Source: Mucilaginibacter flavus (GTDB lineage: Bacteria; Bacteroidota; Bacteroidia; Sphingobacteriales; Sphingobacteriaceae). From it: a stretch of DNA of 64,000 nt. Below are positions 53,175 through 62,753 of this stretch, piece after piece. Where the stretch lies: contig NZ_JAUFPS010000097.1 in NCBI RefSeq assembly GCF_030409315.1, positions 124,001 to 188,000 of the forward strand, read 5' to 3'. Both the position numbers and the translations under genes were made by a program. The stretch's first letter is position 1, and each line of letters begins with the position of its first letter. A model generated the notes under the pieces. The model saw only the letters and a program-made list of their open reading frames with translations. It did no database searches and was not told the DNA's origin.

Positions 53175-54680
53175 ATGACATTCGAAATTATATTTATTAT
53201 CGCCCTGATTGCCTTGCAAATTTTTGTTTTTGCGCACGTCATGAAAAAGATTCGTGCGTATAAGACGTTTTTTCCAAGCTCGTTTAAAGACATAGAAATT
53301 AAATCATTTTTTATAACGAAAGATGTGATGGCTGATCCAGAGCAATTTGAATTATACCTTGACTCATTATCTGACACTCATTTATTAGTAGGAAACGAAC
53401 CCGATGCTGAACCTGTAGAACTTTTGGTCATTCCAGTAGACACACATAAAACGCACATCGACTTTTCTGAGGTTATAAAATCTACCAATGCTTATTTATG
53501 CAAAAACAAAGGTGCTTCAGCCGACTTTGGAATCCTGAAAGATACTTGTGAAAGACATGTGGAAAAAGTTGATAACGAAATAGGAAACCTAATAAATGTG
53601 CCATTGTATATCGGATTAGCCGGAACGTTTATTGGGATTATAATTGGCCTCTCTGGAATTGATTTTACTGCTACTACAGCAGGGACGACTACGACAATCT
53701 CCTCAGATAGCATAAGTCACCTGCTTAACGGTGTTATTGCAGCAATGGTTGCCAGCTTAGTGGGGCTTGCGTTTACAGTAGTTAATTCAGCATTGATTTA
53801 CAAACCAGCCGCTTACCGCAACGATACGGACAGAAACCATTATTACGACTTCCTTCAACGAGAACTATTACCATTTCTAAATATTGGAGTATCCAAGTCG
53901 CTAGGAAGCTTTAAAGATGTTCTAAATCATTTCATCAAAAAATTTGGTGAAAACATGGGTGACTATAAAGATTCCGGGCAACTACTTAATGAGAACTTAA
54001 AGAAGCAACAGACAGTACTTGAAGAAATAAATAAACTAAGTCTGACCAAAACAGCAACCAAAATAGCCGAAGTATTTGTGGACCTTAAAGACTCAGCAGA
54101 GCATCTAGATAGATTTCAAGAATATCAGAAAGGATTAAACGGTTACATTGATAAGACCGAAACAGTTGCTGGCGAAATGAATGAAATAATAGGACAATTT
54201 AAAGATTTTAACAGCAATCTAAAAATTCTTTCCGGACAATCCGTGGCAAATGTCGAGCTACAAAAGCAATTTAAGGATTCGCTTGAAAAACATTTTCCCA
54301 CAATAAATGATCATCGTGAAATATGGAGATCGCAAGTTGATGAGCTTAACGAAGATATAAGTGTGATCTATAGGGAGCTCAATAGTTATTTCAAGATTTC
54401 AACAGAACAAATACAAGCATTTGTTGGCAGCAACAATAATTTCTTTTCCGGACTTGACGAAATTCAAAACGCCGTCCAGGTTTTTGTCGAAAACTCTAAA
54501 ATTCAAAAAGAAGAATTTAGTCTTCTAGTAAACCATATCGCAGACATGAGTAACGATTTCCGTAACGCACAGAAACAGTCTATAGAGACCAACGTTGCTC
54601 TAATAGACGCAATAAAAGATCTAAAGATCAATATGAATAAGTCAAATAATAGACTGGAGAATCTGAATGAGCAAATCTAA
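53175..54680 (+). CDS. zorA: ZorA-like MotA/TolQ-type proton-channel protein
   Basis: A 501-residue protein with TM1 near residues 4-22, a cytoplasmic loop, TM2 (NVPLYIGLAGTFIGIIIGLSG, 141-161) and TM3 (LLNGVIAAMVASLVGLAFTVV, 183-203), then a long coiled-coil tail to the end. This is the layout of ZorA, where a MotA-like pentamer bears a tail that passes a signal to cytosolic effectors. The next gene is ZorB-like, overlapping by 14 bp. Unlike plain ExbB/TolQ/MotA, it has the long tail and no TolR/TonB partner. Confidence 0.88.
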   Translation: MTFEIIFIIALIALQIFVFAHVMKKIRAYKTFFPSSFKDIEIKSFFITKDVMADPEQFELYLDSLSDTHLLVGNEPDAEPVELLVIPVDTHKTHIDFSEVIKSTNAYLCKNKGASADFGILKDTCERHVEKVDNEIGNLINVPLYIGLAGTFIGIIIGLSGIDFTATTAGTTTTISSDSISHLLNGVIAAMVASLVGLAFTVVNSALIYKPAAYRNDTDRNHYYDFLQRELLPFLNIGVSKSLGSFKDVLNHFIKKFGENMGDYKDSGQLLNENLKKQQTVLEEINKLSLTKTATKIAEVFVDLKDSAEHLDRFQEYQKGLNGYIDKTETVAGEMNEIIGQFKDFNSNLKILSGQSVANVELQKQFKDSLEKHFPTINDHREIWRSQVDELNEDISVIYRELNSYFKISTEQIQAFVGSNNNFFSGLDEIQNAVQVFVENSKIQKEEFSLLVNHIADMSNDFRNAQKQSIETNVALIDAIKDLKINMNKSNNRLENLNEQI

Positions 54681-55317
54681 CGAAAAGAAAAGGGACTTTT
54701 TTTGGCTAAGCTATTCAGACCTGATGACTAGCTTGTTTTTCGTCATGCTTGTACTTTTTGTACTTGTGTATACAATGCAAGCAAAAATGATTGGAGAACT
54801 TACAGCTGCCAAGATTGAGCTAGATGAAATTCATAAAATTCAGGAAGCTTTAAAAAATTTAGACAAAAGATATTTTGTCTTCGATACAAGAAATAAAAGA
54901 TACAAATTAAAGGTTGACGTAAATTTCAAAGGCAATAGTTCAAATATACATGATATTCCTACAGCACTCCAGAATGATCTTCTTTTAGCGGGGAAGAATA
55001 TCTTTGATTTGATGACAAAACTTACTAAAGAAAACCCAAACGTTAATTATCTTGTCATTGTAGAAGGCAATACGCAGCGTACCCAAGGGAATTTCATAAC
55101 AATGCCTGACGTTGGGTACGTATTGAGTTATAATAGATCTCTATCCTTAGTGAACCTTTGGCAACAAAACGGATTGAACTTTAAATCATTTAAAAACTGT
55201 GAGATTCTAATCACTGGAAGTGGATACTTTGGAAAATCTAGAGAGTTGAATGAAGCTGAAAACAGAAAGTTCACAATTCAGATCACGCCAAAAATTGGTA
55301 ACATTATAAAAAAATAA
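54667..55317 (+). CDS. zorB: ZorB-like MotB/OmpA-type stator protein
   Basis: A 216-residue protein with one N-terminal TM helix preceded by the proton-channel Asp (WLSYSDLMTSLFFVMLVLFVLVY; D18) and a C-terminal OmpA/MotB-like peptidoglycan-binding domain (LVIVEGNTQRTQG; SYNRSLSLVNLW; RELNEAENRKFTIQI). It overlaps zorA by 14 bp. Pairing with the MotA-like protein gives a ZorAB inner-membrane motor thought to sense envelope perturbation by phage. Confidence 0.88.
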   Translation: MSKSNEKKRDFFWLSYSDLMTSLFFVMLVLFVLVYTMQAKMIGELTAAKIELDEIHKIQEALKNLDKRYFVFDTRNKRYKLKVDVNFKGNSSNIHDIPTALQNDLLLAGKNIFDLMTKLTKENPNVNYLVIVEGNTQRTQGNFITMPDVGYVLSYNRSLSLVNLWQQNGLNFKSFKNCEILITGSGYFGKSRELNEAENRKFTIQITPKIGNIIKK

Positions 55318-55468
55318 TTGTTCAATTTTATACGTGGTGTTTAGGATAATTTGGAAAGTCTATTTTGGGCGCATTAGAACAAAGATTTAAAAGGATAAGC
55401 TGGTCATTGTTATCGAACTTAGATAGTAAGACAGTGTAAATTATGTATTAATTGGTCAAAACTTTGGC

Positions 55469-55765
55469 ATGTATTTCTTTAAGCTGAGAGAACCCATTTA
55501 TATGCCCAAGGGTTCACGTCACACCTTGGGCTTTCATGTGCTTAAGCACAAACATGGGCAATCTATTATTACTTCACTATCAACGGTTTCTAATAATACC
55601 CGTGACTTTCAGGTTAACGACTTGGCCAGATACCGCCAAAACTCTTTATATTTTTCTGAGAATAATCAAACTACCACGCTGATTGGCACAATCAAACATT
55701 TCACCCAAAAAACATCTGCCAATACCAGTAGTCAGCTCGAAACTTTTCTAAATTTAACCGCATGA
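55469..55765 (+). CDS. Hypothetical protein (98 aa) coupled to DUF6361
   Basis: An unrecognised 98-residue protein. Its stop overlaps the DUF6361 ATG (ATGA), suggesting translation coupling and a true gene, perhaps a small regulator of the second defence block. The composition is unlike a DNA-binding fold; a decayed gene is possible. Confidence 0.45.
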   Translation: MYFFKLREPIYMPKGSRHTLGFHVLKHKHGQSIITSLSTVSNNTRDFQVNDLARYRQNSLYFSENNQTTTLIGTIKHFTQKTSANTSSQLETFLNLTA

Positions 55766-57000
55766 ACCATATCGGCTGGCTTGATTATTCCCCGTTGCAC
55801 CACGACAAAGTGATGCAAGTAATGGATATGTTCAAAGAAACGGGAGTGATCGATGAGCTGGGTTTGGGCACGATAAGGGATACCCTAAGCGACCTGTTTT
55901 TTCCAGGGACATCAACTATCCAGACCAAAGCGAAGTACTTCCTGCTCATTCCCTGGATTATCCGTGACATCGAAAAAAGTGGCACGGCTGCCCGATTCTT
56001 CGAGGACTTACAACGCGAAGAAATTCATTTCACAAAAATACTGCGCAACAACTCCGGCAATTCCGGTGTAATTGGCGCTACATTAGTGAACGCAAACCCC
56101 AAAAGAAAACCTTCCTCCATCTACTGGACCGGTTTGAAACGCTACAATATACTCAGGTTCAGCGGCTCCATCAGGGAGTATAAAAACTATTCGCTTTATC
56201 TGGCAGCTAAAAGAAAGCGATTAAAAAAGGAGCTGATCCTTGATGAAAACAAGAAACCGTTGGACGACCGGGACGCGATCTATATCGAGCACGACAATTT
56301 ATGGAGCCAGCTGCCAGCCCCTCCGCTGGATTGGCGAACCAACCTAAAGATTGAACTCGAATACGAGGAGGCAAAATACCTGAATGAAAAAATAATCAGC
56401 AGCAATGACAAAACTTTATGGGCCTTTGCGCTAAAACATTGCCCCTTGGAAGCAGCAAGCTTTTCAGCGATCGATGATTTCTTAGTTATTGAAGGTTTAC
56501 CTGACCAATTAAAAACTTTGATAAAACTGGCTTCAGATTTTAACAGCATCATGCAAGGAGCAGTGCTCAGGTACAATTACCTGATACAACTAAAAAGGGA
56601 AAGCGAGAAAGCGGATCAACTCGAAACCCAGTGGCAGGTTTACCTACAACAAATGACGGACTTCCCATGGCATACCTGGAATACCAAGCACCTATGGCTG
56701 CGCTGTCCGGGCATCCGCCAGTCGACCCGGAAATTTGTCGAAGATTGGATTGCACTTGCCAGTGCGGCAGCATTTTCTGAAGGGTTAGCCGATGACCTGA
56801 TAAAAAAACGCGAAAATAAACTTAAAGGCCCGAACAGGGCGCGACTTAGCAACCTGGCCGTTGCGCAAAAACAAGATACACTTACCGGTATGCGTCTCAG
56901 CGATGGGCAAGTTCAATACCTCAACTATCGCTGGCCAATAGCCAGGACATTTTTAACAGACATCAACACGGGAATGAAGAAATATGCTGCAGCCGGATAA
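55762..57000 (+). CDS. DUF6361 family protein
   Basis: A 412-residue protein with the DUF6361 signature near its N-terminus (IGWLDYSPLHHDKVMQVMDMF...DELGLGTIRDTLSDLFFPGTSTIQTKAKYFLLIPWIIRDIE). Function unknown; the family occurs beside helicases and PLD-like proteins in suspected defence operons. It overlaps the PLD-like gene by 17 bp. Confidence 0.85.
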   Translation: MNHIGWLDYSPLHHDKVMQVMDMFKETGVIDELGLGTIRDTLSDLFFPGTSTIQTKAKYFLLIPWIIRDIEKSGTAARFFEDLQREEIHFTKILRNNSGNSGVIGATLVNANPKRKPSSIYWTGLKRYNILRFSGSIREYKNYSLYLAAKRKRLKKELILDENKKPLDDRDAIYIEHDNLWSQLPAPPLDWRTNLKIELEYEEAKYLNEKIISSNDKTLWAFALKHCPLEAASFSAIDDFLVIEGLPDQLKTLIKLASDFNSIMQGAVLRYNYLIQLKRESEKADQLETQWQVYLQQMTDFPWHTWNTKHLWLRCPGIRQSTRKFVEDWIALASAAAFSEGLADDLIKKRENKLKGPNRARLSNLAVAQKQDTLTGMRLSDGQVQYLNYRWPIARTFLTDINTGMKKYAAAG

Positions 57001-58789
57001 AGACAGGTTAGATCTTGGCCTTTTATTGTCGCCACCCATCGGGTTTCAGGTGGATAAAGCGATAGCCACCTGCTATTCGCTCGATCTTGACGCGCTGATC
57101 TCCATACCGATAGCGCTTTGCTTCTCCACCACCCTGGAATTCAACGTAACGGAACATATCGTAGAGATCCTGGAAGCCATCCGGCGAACCAGCGAGTCGA
57201 TCAAAATATATTGCCAAAAAGGGCAGATTAAAGTGCCGCAAAACCAACACCGGCTTTATCATTTTATTGAGAAATGCCTCGTGCAGGTTCCGCCGAAGCC
57301 GGAACGGTCTTTTCATCCAAAAGTATGGATAATACGGTTTAAAGGCGAGAACGCCATCCGTTACAGGATCATTGTCATGAGCCGGAACCTGACCTTTGAC
57401 CGTAGTTGGGATGTTGTATTTCAAGTGGAAGGCGAGGTTCAGCCGGAGAGGAAAAATAGTTATGGCCGTAATCGCCCACTGGTCGATTTTGCGAAATACC
57501 TGGTTAACATGTCGCCAGAGGACTGGTCCGCCCAGTTTTTAGCAGATCTCGGAAAAGTACAGTTTACGCTTGACGGGCAAGGCATCGATGAATTTGATTT
57601 TCTACCGATGGGCATACCTAAATACAGCGGGGAGGGCTTTTTGTCGGAACGCTATGACCAGCTTGCAGTTGTCAGTCCATTCGTCAGCAAAACAGGGCTT
57701 ACCTATCTGCTCGGTCATTGCAAGGGCAAACCCACCCTGTTCACCCGCTTGTTTGAGATCAGGAAATTAAAAGACCATATTAAAGAGCGATTGGATATTT
57801 ACCACCTTGACCACGCCTTCGTTGAAGCGGAAGAAAACATGGAGTCAGATACCAATGAAAACGAGGATCAGCAACACCAAGACCTTCATGCAAAAATCTA
57901 TTGCGGAAAGTCCGGCTGGAACGCGACACTTTACCTGGGTTCGGCCAACTGCAGCCACAGAGCGCTCACCAGGAATGTGGAATTCATGGTGCGTCTCAAG
58001 GGCAGGGATTCAAGGATCGGGCCGAAAGTCTTTTGCGACGAACTGCTCAATACCGGCTGGTTTTTTAAGTACGCACCAAACGATGAAATTACCATAGAAG
58101 AAGAAGAATTATGTAACCGGCAGCAATTGCTTCAGGACCTTCGGGTGGAATTTGCCAATATTCTTATCGAAGCAAACGCTGCCCGGCATGAAGAAGGGAC
58201 TTACTGCATCAACCTGAGAATGGACCTCTCACAGATCACCTGCGACCAACAGATCAAAGCAAGCTGTTACCTGCTCAATGCAGAAAACCATGAGCGCTCC
58301 TTACTTTTTGGCGAAATCAATGAATGGGAAGTAAGACATCTCGCCGAGCTAGACCTCAGCAGTTTCCTGATCATCAGGCTCCAGGACAACAAATCTCATG
58401 CGGAAAGTGAATTTGCCATAAAGATTATTATTTCAGGTTTGCCGGAAAGCCGGGGAAACCGGATATTCAGTGACATTATATCAAACTCACACCTGTTTTT
58501 TAAATATCTCCGCTTCCTGTTAGCTGAAAACTTATGGGAGGAACAGGATTCGGGCTCAACTAATACGGCAACCCAGTTTGGCTTTGGATCAGGACAATTT
58601 AATCTTCAGGAAGAGCCTATTTATGAAAATATGCTCAAAGCCATTTCGAGGGAACCTCAAAAGTTATTGGAGATCCGGCAGGTCATGGAGAAAATCGCTT
58701 CCGAGGACACCGATGCCGTATCGATCATACCAGCCAACTTTAAAGTTCTTTGGGATATTTTTGAAAACACCCTGTCAACAGTCAAATGA
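56984..58789 (+). CDS. Phospholipase-D-like (HKD) nuclease
   Basis: A 601-residue protein with two PLD half-sites: HPKVWIIRF (H111) with SRNLT, and HAKIY (about 303) with GSANCSHRALTRNVEF. The HxK(x)4 pattern is in place, so a PLD-type nuclease is likely. It shares 17 bp with DUF6361 and 4 bp (ATGA) with the helicase gene; the three form one unit. Confidence 0.85.
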   Translation: MLQPDKDRLDLGLLLSPPIGFQVDKAIATCYSLDLDALISIPIALCFSTTLEFNVTEHIVEILEAIRRTSESIKIYCQKGQIKVPQNQHRLYHFIEKCLVQVPPKPERSFHPKVWIIRFKGENAIRYRIIVMSRNLTFDRSWDVVFQVEGEVQPERKNSYGRNRPLVDFAKYLVNMSPEDWSAQFLADLGKVQFTLDGQGIDEFDFLPMGIPKYSGEGFLSERYDQLAVVSPFVSKTGLTYLLGHCKGKPTLFTRLFEIRKLKDHIKERLDIYHLDHAFVEAEENMESDTNENEDQQHQDLHAKIYCGKSGWNATLYLGSANCSHRALTRNVEFMVRLKGRDSRIGPKVFCDELLNTGWFFKYAPNDEITIEEEELCNRQQLLQDLRVEFANILIEANAARHEEGTYCINLRMDLSQITCDQQIKASCYLLNAENHERSLLFGEINEWEVRHLAELDLSSFLIIRLQDNKSHAESEFAIKIIISGLPESRGNRIFSDIISNSHLFFKYLRFLLAENLWEEQDSGSTNTATQFGFGSGQFNLQEEPIYENMLKAISREPQKLLEIRQVMEKIASEDTDAVSIIPANFKVLWDIFENTLSTVK

Positions 58790-61700
58790 AAAGCCATCAC
58801 TACACCGATCAGCTAAAAGACTTTCAGCGGGCCACCGTTGATTATGTGTTTGAACGTTTTATAGATGAATTTTCGCCCTGTAACCGTTTTTTGGTCGCCG
58901 ATGAAGTTGGCTTGGGAAAAACTTTAGTGGCAAGAGGCATTATTCAGCGGTTTTATGACCACTGGAAAGCGCGAGGCAAACAACACCTGAATGTGATCTA
59001 CATTTGTTCCAACCAAAGCATCGCCAGCCAAAACCTGGACCGTTTGAATATCGAAAAAAGCAACCAGGAAGATTATGGCCGCTTCAACCGAATTAACGAC
59101 CTTGCCGTTTTCGACCCCGGAAAGCACCGGAACACTTTCCTGCAGCTCACGGCACTTTCCCCCAATACTTCGTTTAAAGTATCCACAGGCGGTGGAATTG
59201 TCAAAGAAAGGGCAATCCTGTACGAAATACTTAGAAAGCACCCGGTCTTTAAACGCCGGTATCAAAAACTTTCGGCGATTTTACAGCTGGATGTCAACGA
59301 TGATACCTGGGCTAGCTGGGTCAGTGGGGCAAACTACCTCGGCAACCAGGTCCGTAAAGAGATCCTCGAGCATTTCAATGCGGCCCTGACCGATGAAAAC
59401 AGCCTTTATGGTGATCTGGAACGTATCTTATCCTTACCGGCAAAAAAAGCGGACACCAAGCAATTGCGAAGCCTGATCGGGCGTTTAAGACGGCATTTAG
59501 CGGCGATCTGCGTTGGTTATTTAAGGCCTGATTTGATCATTATGGATGAGTTTCAGCGCTTCAAAACGTTGATCAGCCTTGACGAGAACAGCGAAGTCCG
59601 CATCATTACCGACCCGCTTTTTAACGATCCCCGAATAAACATCCTGCTGCTTTCTGCGACCCCATATAAAATGTACACGCTGCAAAGCGAAGAAGAAAAC
59701 AATGAGGATCATTTCGAAGAGTTTAAATTCGTCGTGAATTTTCTGTTGAACGACACGGAAAAAGCCCAGGCTTTTGACAGCGCCTGGACTCGTTATTCCA
59801 AAGCCCTGCTGAAAATCGGGGACCGGGACTGGAAATTATTGCGACAAGAAAAGTCAGCTGTCGAAGCCCTATTGCGAAAAGTTATCGCCAGGACCGAACG
59901 CGTAACGGTCTCAGACGATCATAATACGTTGTTGAAAGCGATAGTACCCAACACACTGGCTGTGTCAACGGCAGATATAACCAATTTCATCGCGCTGGAC
60001 AGCCTCGCGAAAACGCTTAAAAATGTAAACAGCCCGGTCGAATATTGTAAGTCCTGCCCCTTTCCTCTTTCATTTATGGAAGGCTATCAACTTCAAAAAT
60101 TAACGCGGCGCGAAATTGATAACGGTAATATCGGCATCAGCCAGGTACTGGCACATCATGAAACCTGTTTTCTTCCCGCCGAACGCCTCGACCAGTTCGA
60201 GCCCATCGGATCGCCTAACGCGAAGCTGGCCTATTTATGCCGGGAAACCCTTTACAACGGCGGTGCTGATTTGTTATGGATACCACCTTCCCTGCCTTAT
60301 TACAGTTTTGGAGCGCCTTTCGCGCGGCAAAGCACCTATTCAAAATTACTGGTTTTCTCCTCCTGGCTTATGGTGCCTAAAATGATCGCCGCCCTCACCT
60401 CTTATGAATGTGAAAGATTGAACGAGGAAAACGAAAGCAAAGAAAAAAGAAGCTATTTCGGGCAAGCGGAAAGGGCCAGGTCCCGACTGCGGGTTGTCAA
60501 TGATAATAAAGGGTTTCGAACGCTGCCGGCTTACGCGATCATGTATCCGTGCATGACCTTGAGCCATTGCTGGCAACCCAGTGCCGATCTAAGAGACCAG
60601 CAGCAGCTTCTGCAGGAAATAGCCGCTGAGATCGCTGAACAAATTTCAGCCGTCGACATTGCACCCTATATTTCGGGGGAAGGCAGGAAAAATGATGAAC
60701 GCTGGCCCTTGATCTACATGCTATTATTGGACAGAAAAGACCATAAGCGCCAGCTGAAACGGATCGAATCCCAACATTCCCACTATGAGTGGGCTAGTTT
60801 TCGCCACGACAAGGATGATAGTAGCGCAGCGACAGAATATTATAAAAAGGTTTTTGAAGACATTTTATTCAGCGACAATCCTGCGGAAGTACTGGTAGAA
60901 CTTAAGCTGGGTGCACCGTCGTTTGACGTGCATATTCAGCTGGCAAAGCTGGCCCTGGGATCCCCCGCCATTTGCAGCTTCCGGCTAATAAATGCCTATT
61001 GCGGCCCGGACGAGTCACTCTCTTATCTGCCGTTTTACGGCGGTTATCAAATCGCTGACGCTTTTCGGAAATTTTATAACTCGCCCGAGCACACCGCTGT
61101 GGTAGACCAGCAAGGTTTTGATGGCGCCTATTGGCAAAACTTGGTACAATACAACATCGCTGGTAATTTCCAGGCCATGCTGGATGAATATACCGACGCG
61201 CTTAAAGACCACTTTGGTTTATGGGATTATTCGATGGCAGAAAAAGTAGGCAAGCTCATCACGCTGATCAGTGAGAACCTGGGATTACGAACCGTAAACG
61301 TTACGGGACATACCTATGAAAGTTTTATGACTAACGAAAGCCCAAAGCATTTCCGCTGTCATTTTGCTGTCGCCCTCAACCAGTCCTTCGACCGTGAGCA
61401 GGAAGTTATGCGTGCTGATGCGGTGAGAAACGCCTTTAATTCACCTTTCCGGCCCTTTGTATTGGCCACTACATCCGTAGGGCAGGAAGGTTTGGACTTT
61501 CACCTGTATTGCCGGAAGATCATGCATTGGAATCTGCCCGCAAATCCCGTGGATTTTGAACAGCGGGAAGGGCGCATCAACCGGTTCAAAAACCTGGCGA
61601 TCCGCCAAAATATCGCTGTCAAGTACCGGAATGCGCTCAATACAACCTCCATTGCCGATTTCTGGCCGCAGTTATTCGAATTAGCCGCTGCCTGTGAGAA

Positions 61701-61965
61701 AGGTAAAAAATCAGATCTCGTGCCCTTCTGGCATGTGGAACCCGAGGGTATTTATATTGAGCGCCATGCGCCCGTGATACCTTACAGCAAGGAGGTCGCC
61801 AAGCTACGTAACCTGCTTAAAACGATCTCCCTCTACCGCCTATCGCTTGGGCAGCCTAGACAGGAAGAGCTGATTGAATTTTTGCTAAATGAATTTAATG
61901 ACGAGGAGATCAACAAAATACAAACTGAACTGCTCATTAACCTATCGCCGTATGATTTTGCCTGA
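58786..61965 (+). CDS. SF2 (SNF2/DEAD-like) helicase
   Basis: A 1059-residue helicase. Walker A is ADEVGLGKTL (38-47), Walker B DEFQ (254-257), LLLSATPYKM as motif III, and the C-terminal QREGRINRF (926-934) as motif VI, within a helicase-C domain. It is the probable motor of the DUF6361-PLD-helicase module, the PLD protein being the nuclease. Its 3' end meets the RecB remnant on the other strand (29-bp overlap). Confidence 0.9.
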   Translation: MKSHHYTDQLKDFQRATVDYVFERFIDEFSPCNRFLVADEVGLGKTLVARGIIQRFYDHWKARGKQHLNVIYICSNQSIASQNLDRLNIEKSNQEDYGRFNRINDLAVFDPGKHRNTFLQLTALSPNTSFKVSTGGGIVKERAILYEILRKHPVFKRRYQKLSAILQLDVNDDTWASWVSGANYLGNQVRKEILEHFNAALTDENSLYGDLERILSLPAKKADTKQLRSLIGRLRRHLAAICVGYLRPDLIIMDEFQRFKTLISLDENSEVRIITDPLFNDPRINILLLSATPYKMYTLQSEEENNEDHFEEFKFVVNFLLNDTEKAQAFDSAWTRYSKALLKIGDRDWKLLRQEKSAVEALLRKVIARTERVTVSDDHNTLLKAIVPNTLAVSTADITNFIALDSLAKTLKNVNSPVEYCKSCPFPLSFMEGYQLQKLTRREIDNGNIGISQVLAHHETCFLPAERLDQFEPIGSPNAKLAYLCRETLYNGGADLLWIPPSLPYYSFGAPFARQSTYSKLLVFSSWLMVPKMIAALTSYECERLNEENESKEKRSYFGQAERARSRLRVVNDNKGFRTLPAYAIMYPCMTLSHCWQPSADLRDQQQLLQEIAAEIAEQISAVDIAPYISGEGRKNDERWPLIYMLLLDRKDHKRQLKRIESQHSHYEWASFRHDKDDSSAATEYYKKVFEDILFSDNPAEVLVELKLGAPSFDVHIQLAKLALGSPAICSFRLINAYCGPDESLSYLPFYGGYQIADAFRKFYNSPEHTAVVDQQGFDGAYWQNLVQYNIAGNFQAMLDEYTDALKDHFGLWDYSMAEKVGKLITLISENLGLRTVNVTGHTYESFMTNESPKHFRCHFAVALNQSFDREQEVMRADAVRNAFNSPFRPFVLATTSVGQEGLDFHLYCRKIMHWNLPANPVDFEQREGRINRFKNLAIRQNIAVKYRNALNTTSIADFWPQLFELAAACEKGKKSDLVPFWHVEPEGIYIERHAPVIPYSKEVAKLRNLLKTISLYRLSLGQPRQEELIEFLLNEFNDEEINKIQTELLINLSPYDFA

Positions 61966-62330
61966 AAATATTTTCCACCTCATCTATTTCGGTAATTGAA
62001 GGGCGGTGCGTAAAGACCCCGGTGGTTTCGCCACTCCGCACACCTCTCAAAAATAGATAAATTACACCACCACAATGCCGGTCATAATCAAACCCAGTCA
62101 AACGCAAAGCCAGGTATTTTTTTAACGCCACCGCGTACAGCAAATACTGTAAATAATAATGTTGATGATCCATGGCCCTCATTAAGCGTTCAGGCATATA
62201 AGCCGCTACATCTTAACCTAAAAAGTTCGACTTCCAGTCCAGTAGGTAATATTTACCGTTCAACTCAAAAAACAGGTGATCTTCCCGTTCATTATTCCCT
62301 ACAATTCCCGGTCCTCCCCCGAACCCAGCA
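61937..62330 (-). pseudogene. Remnant of RecB-type exonuclease C-terminus
   Basis: On the minus strand, FFELNGKYYLLDWKSNFLG, then in frame a TAA (62213-62215), then DVAAYMPERLMRAMDHQHYYLQYLLYAVALKKYLALRL, and YDRHCGGVIYLFLRGVRSGETTGVFTHRPS. This is the nuclease motif II-III region and end of RecB (LLDWKSN..LG; LQYLLYxxALHxYL; FGGVxYLFLRGV). The rest of the gene is missing and the reading frame is broken, so it is a decayed fragment. Confidence 0.7.
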
Positions 62331-62753
62331 GGCCAAGCTCCAGGTTATTAAAGGTTTCCTCCGGAAAATCAAACTTCCTTTTGCTTCTTTTCTTTTAAAA
62401 GAAAAGAAGTTTCTATACTGCAGTTTTCCAAAACGTTGGCACCCTGATTTTTTAATATTATGTTAAGTAGAGACAAACCTTATTATGTCACTCCAACCAA
62501 ATCATATTGTTGAAAAAGAGAAACTTACCTCAAATTAAGACGCAGCAAGTAGCCGCAAGTCCTCTAAAAAGGGGCTCGAAAACGTTCCCCTACGGGCTGC
62601 CAAGCTGCATTTCAAAAGTAGGGTGCTTTTTGTTTTGCAGCAGATGCGATATACAGTATAGGTAGTTCGAAATTGAAAACCTCGAACTATTGGGAATAAT
62701 TCAATTCCGATTTTTTTTTTATTAACTATTCATTATAAAAATATGAGAATGCT
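62331..62753. other. Intergenic stretch with a perfect palindrome
   Basis: No gene. A perfect 26-bp palindrome lies at 62384-62409 (half CTTCTTTTCTTTT). The rest is patchy, including AGGGTGCTTTTTGTTTTGCA near 62620, and a 9-base GGGCTCGAA near 62573; I see no further function. Confidence 0.4.
62384..62409. repeat. Perfect 26-bp palindrome
   Basis: CTTCTTTTCTTTT followed by its exact complement AAAAGAAAAGAAG. It may act as a bidirectional terminator or mark an old recombination junction next to the RecB remnant. Confidence 0.5.

Noticed and set aside
53175-55317. ExbB/TolR-type or flagellar MotAB reading of the ZorAB-like pair
   Set aside because: ZorA-like long coiled-coil tail, OmpA-like end of the partner and the helicase-nuclease context do not fit Ton/Tol or flagellar systems.
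62565-62585. GGGCTCGAA near 62573 as the second att copy
   Set aside because: Only 9 bases match the candidate att at 40850, in inverted orientation; chance cannot be excluded.
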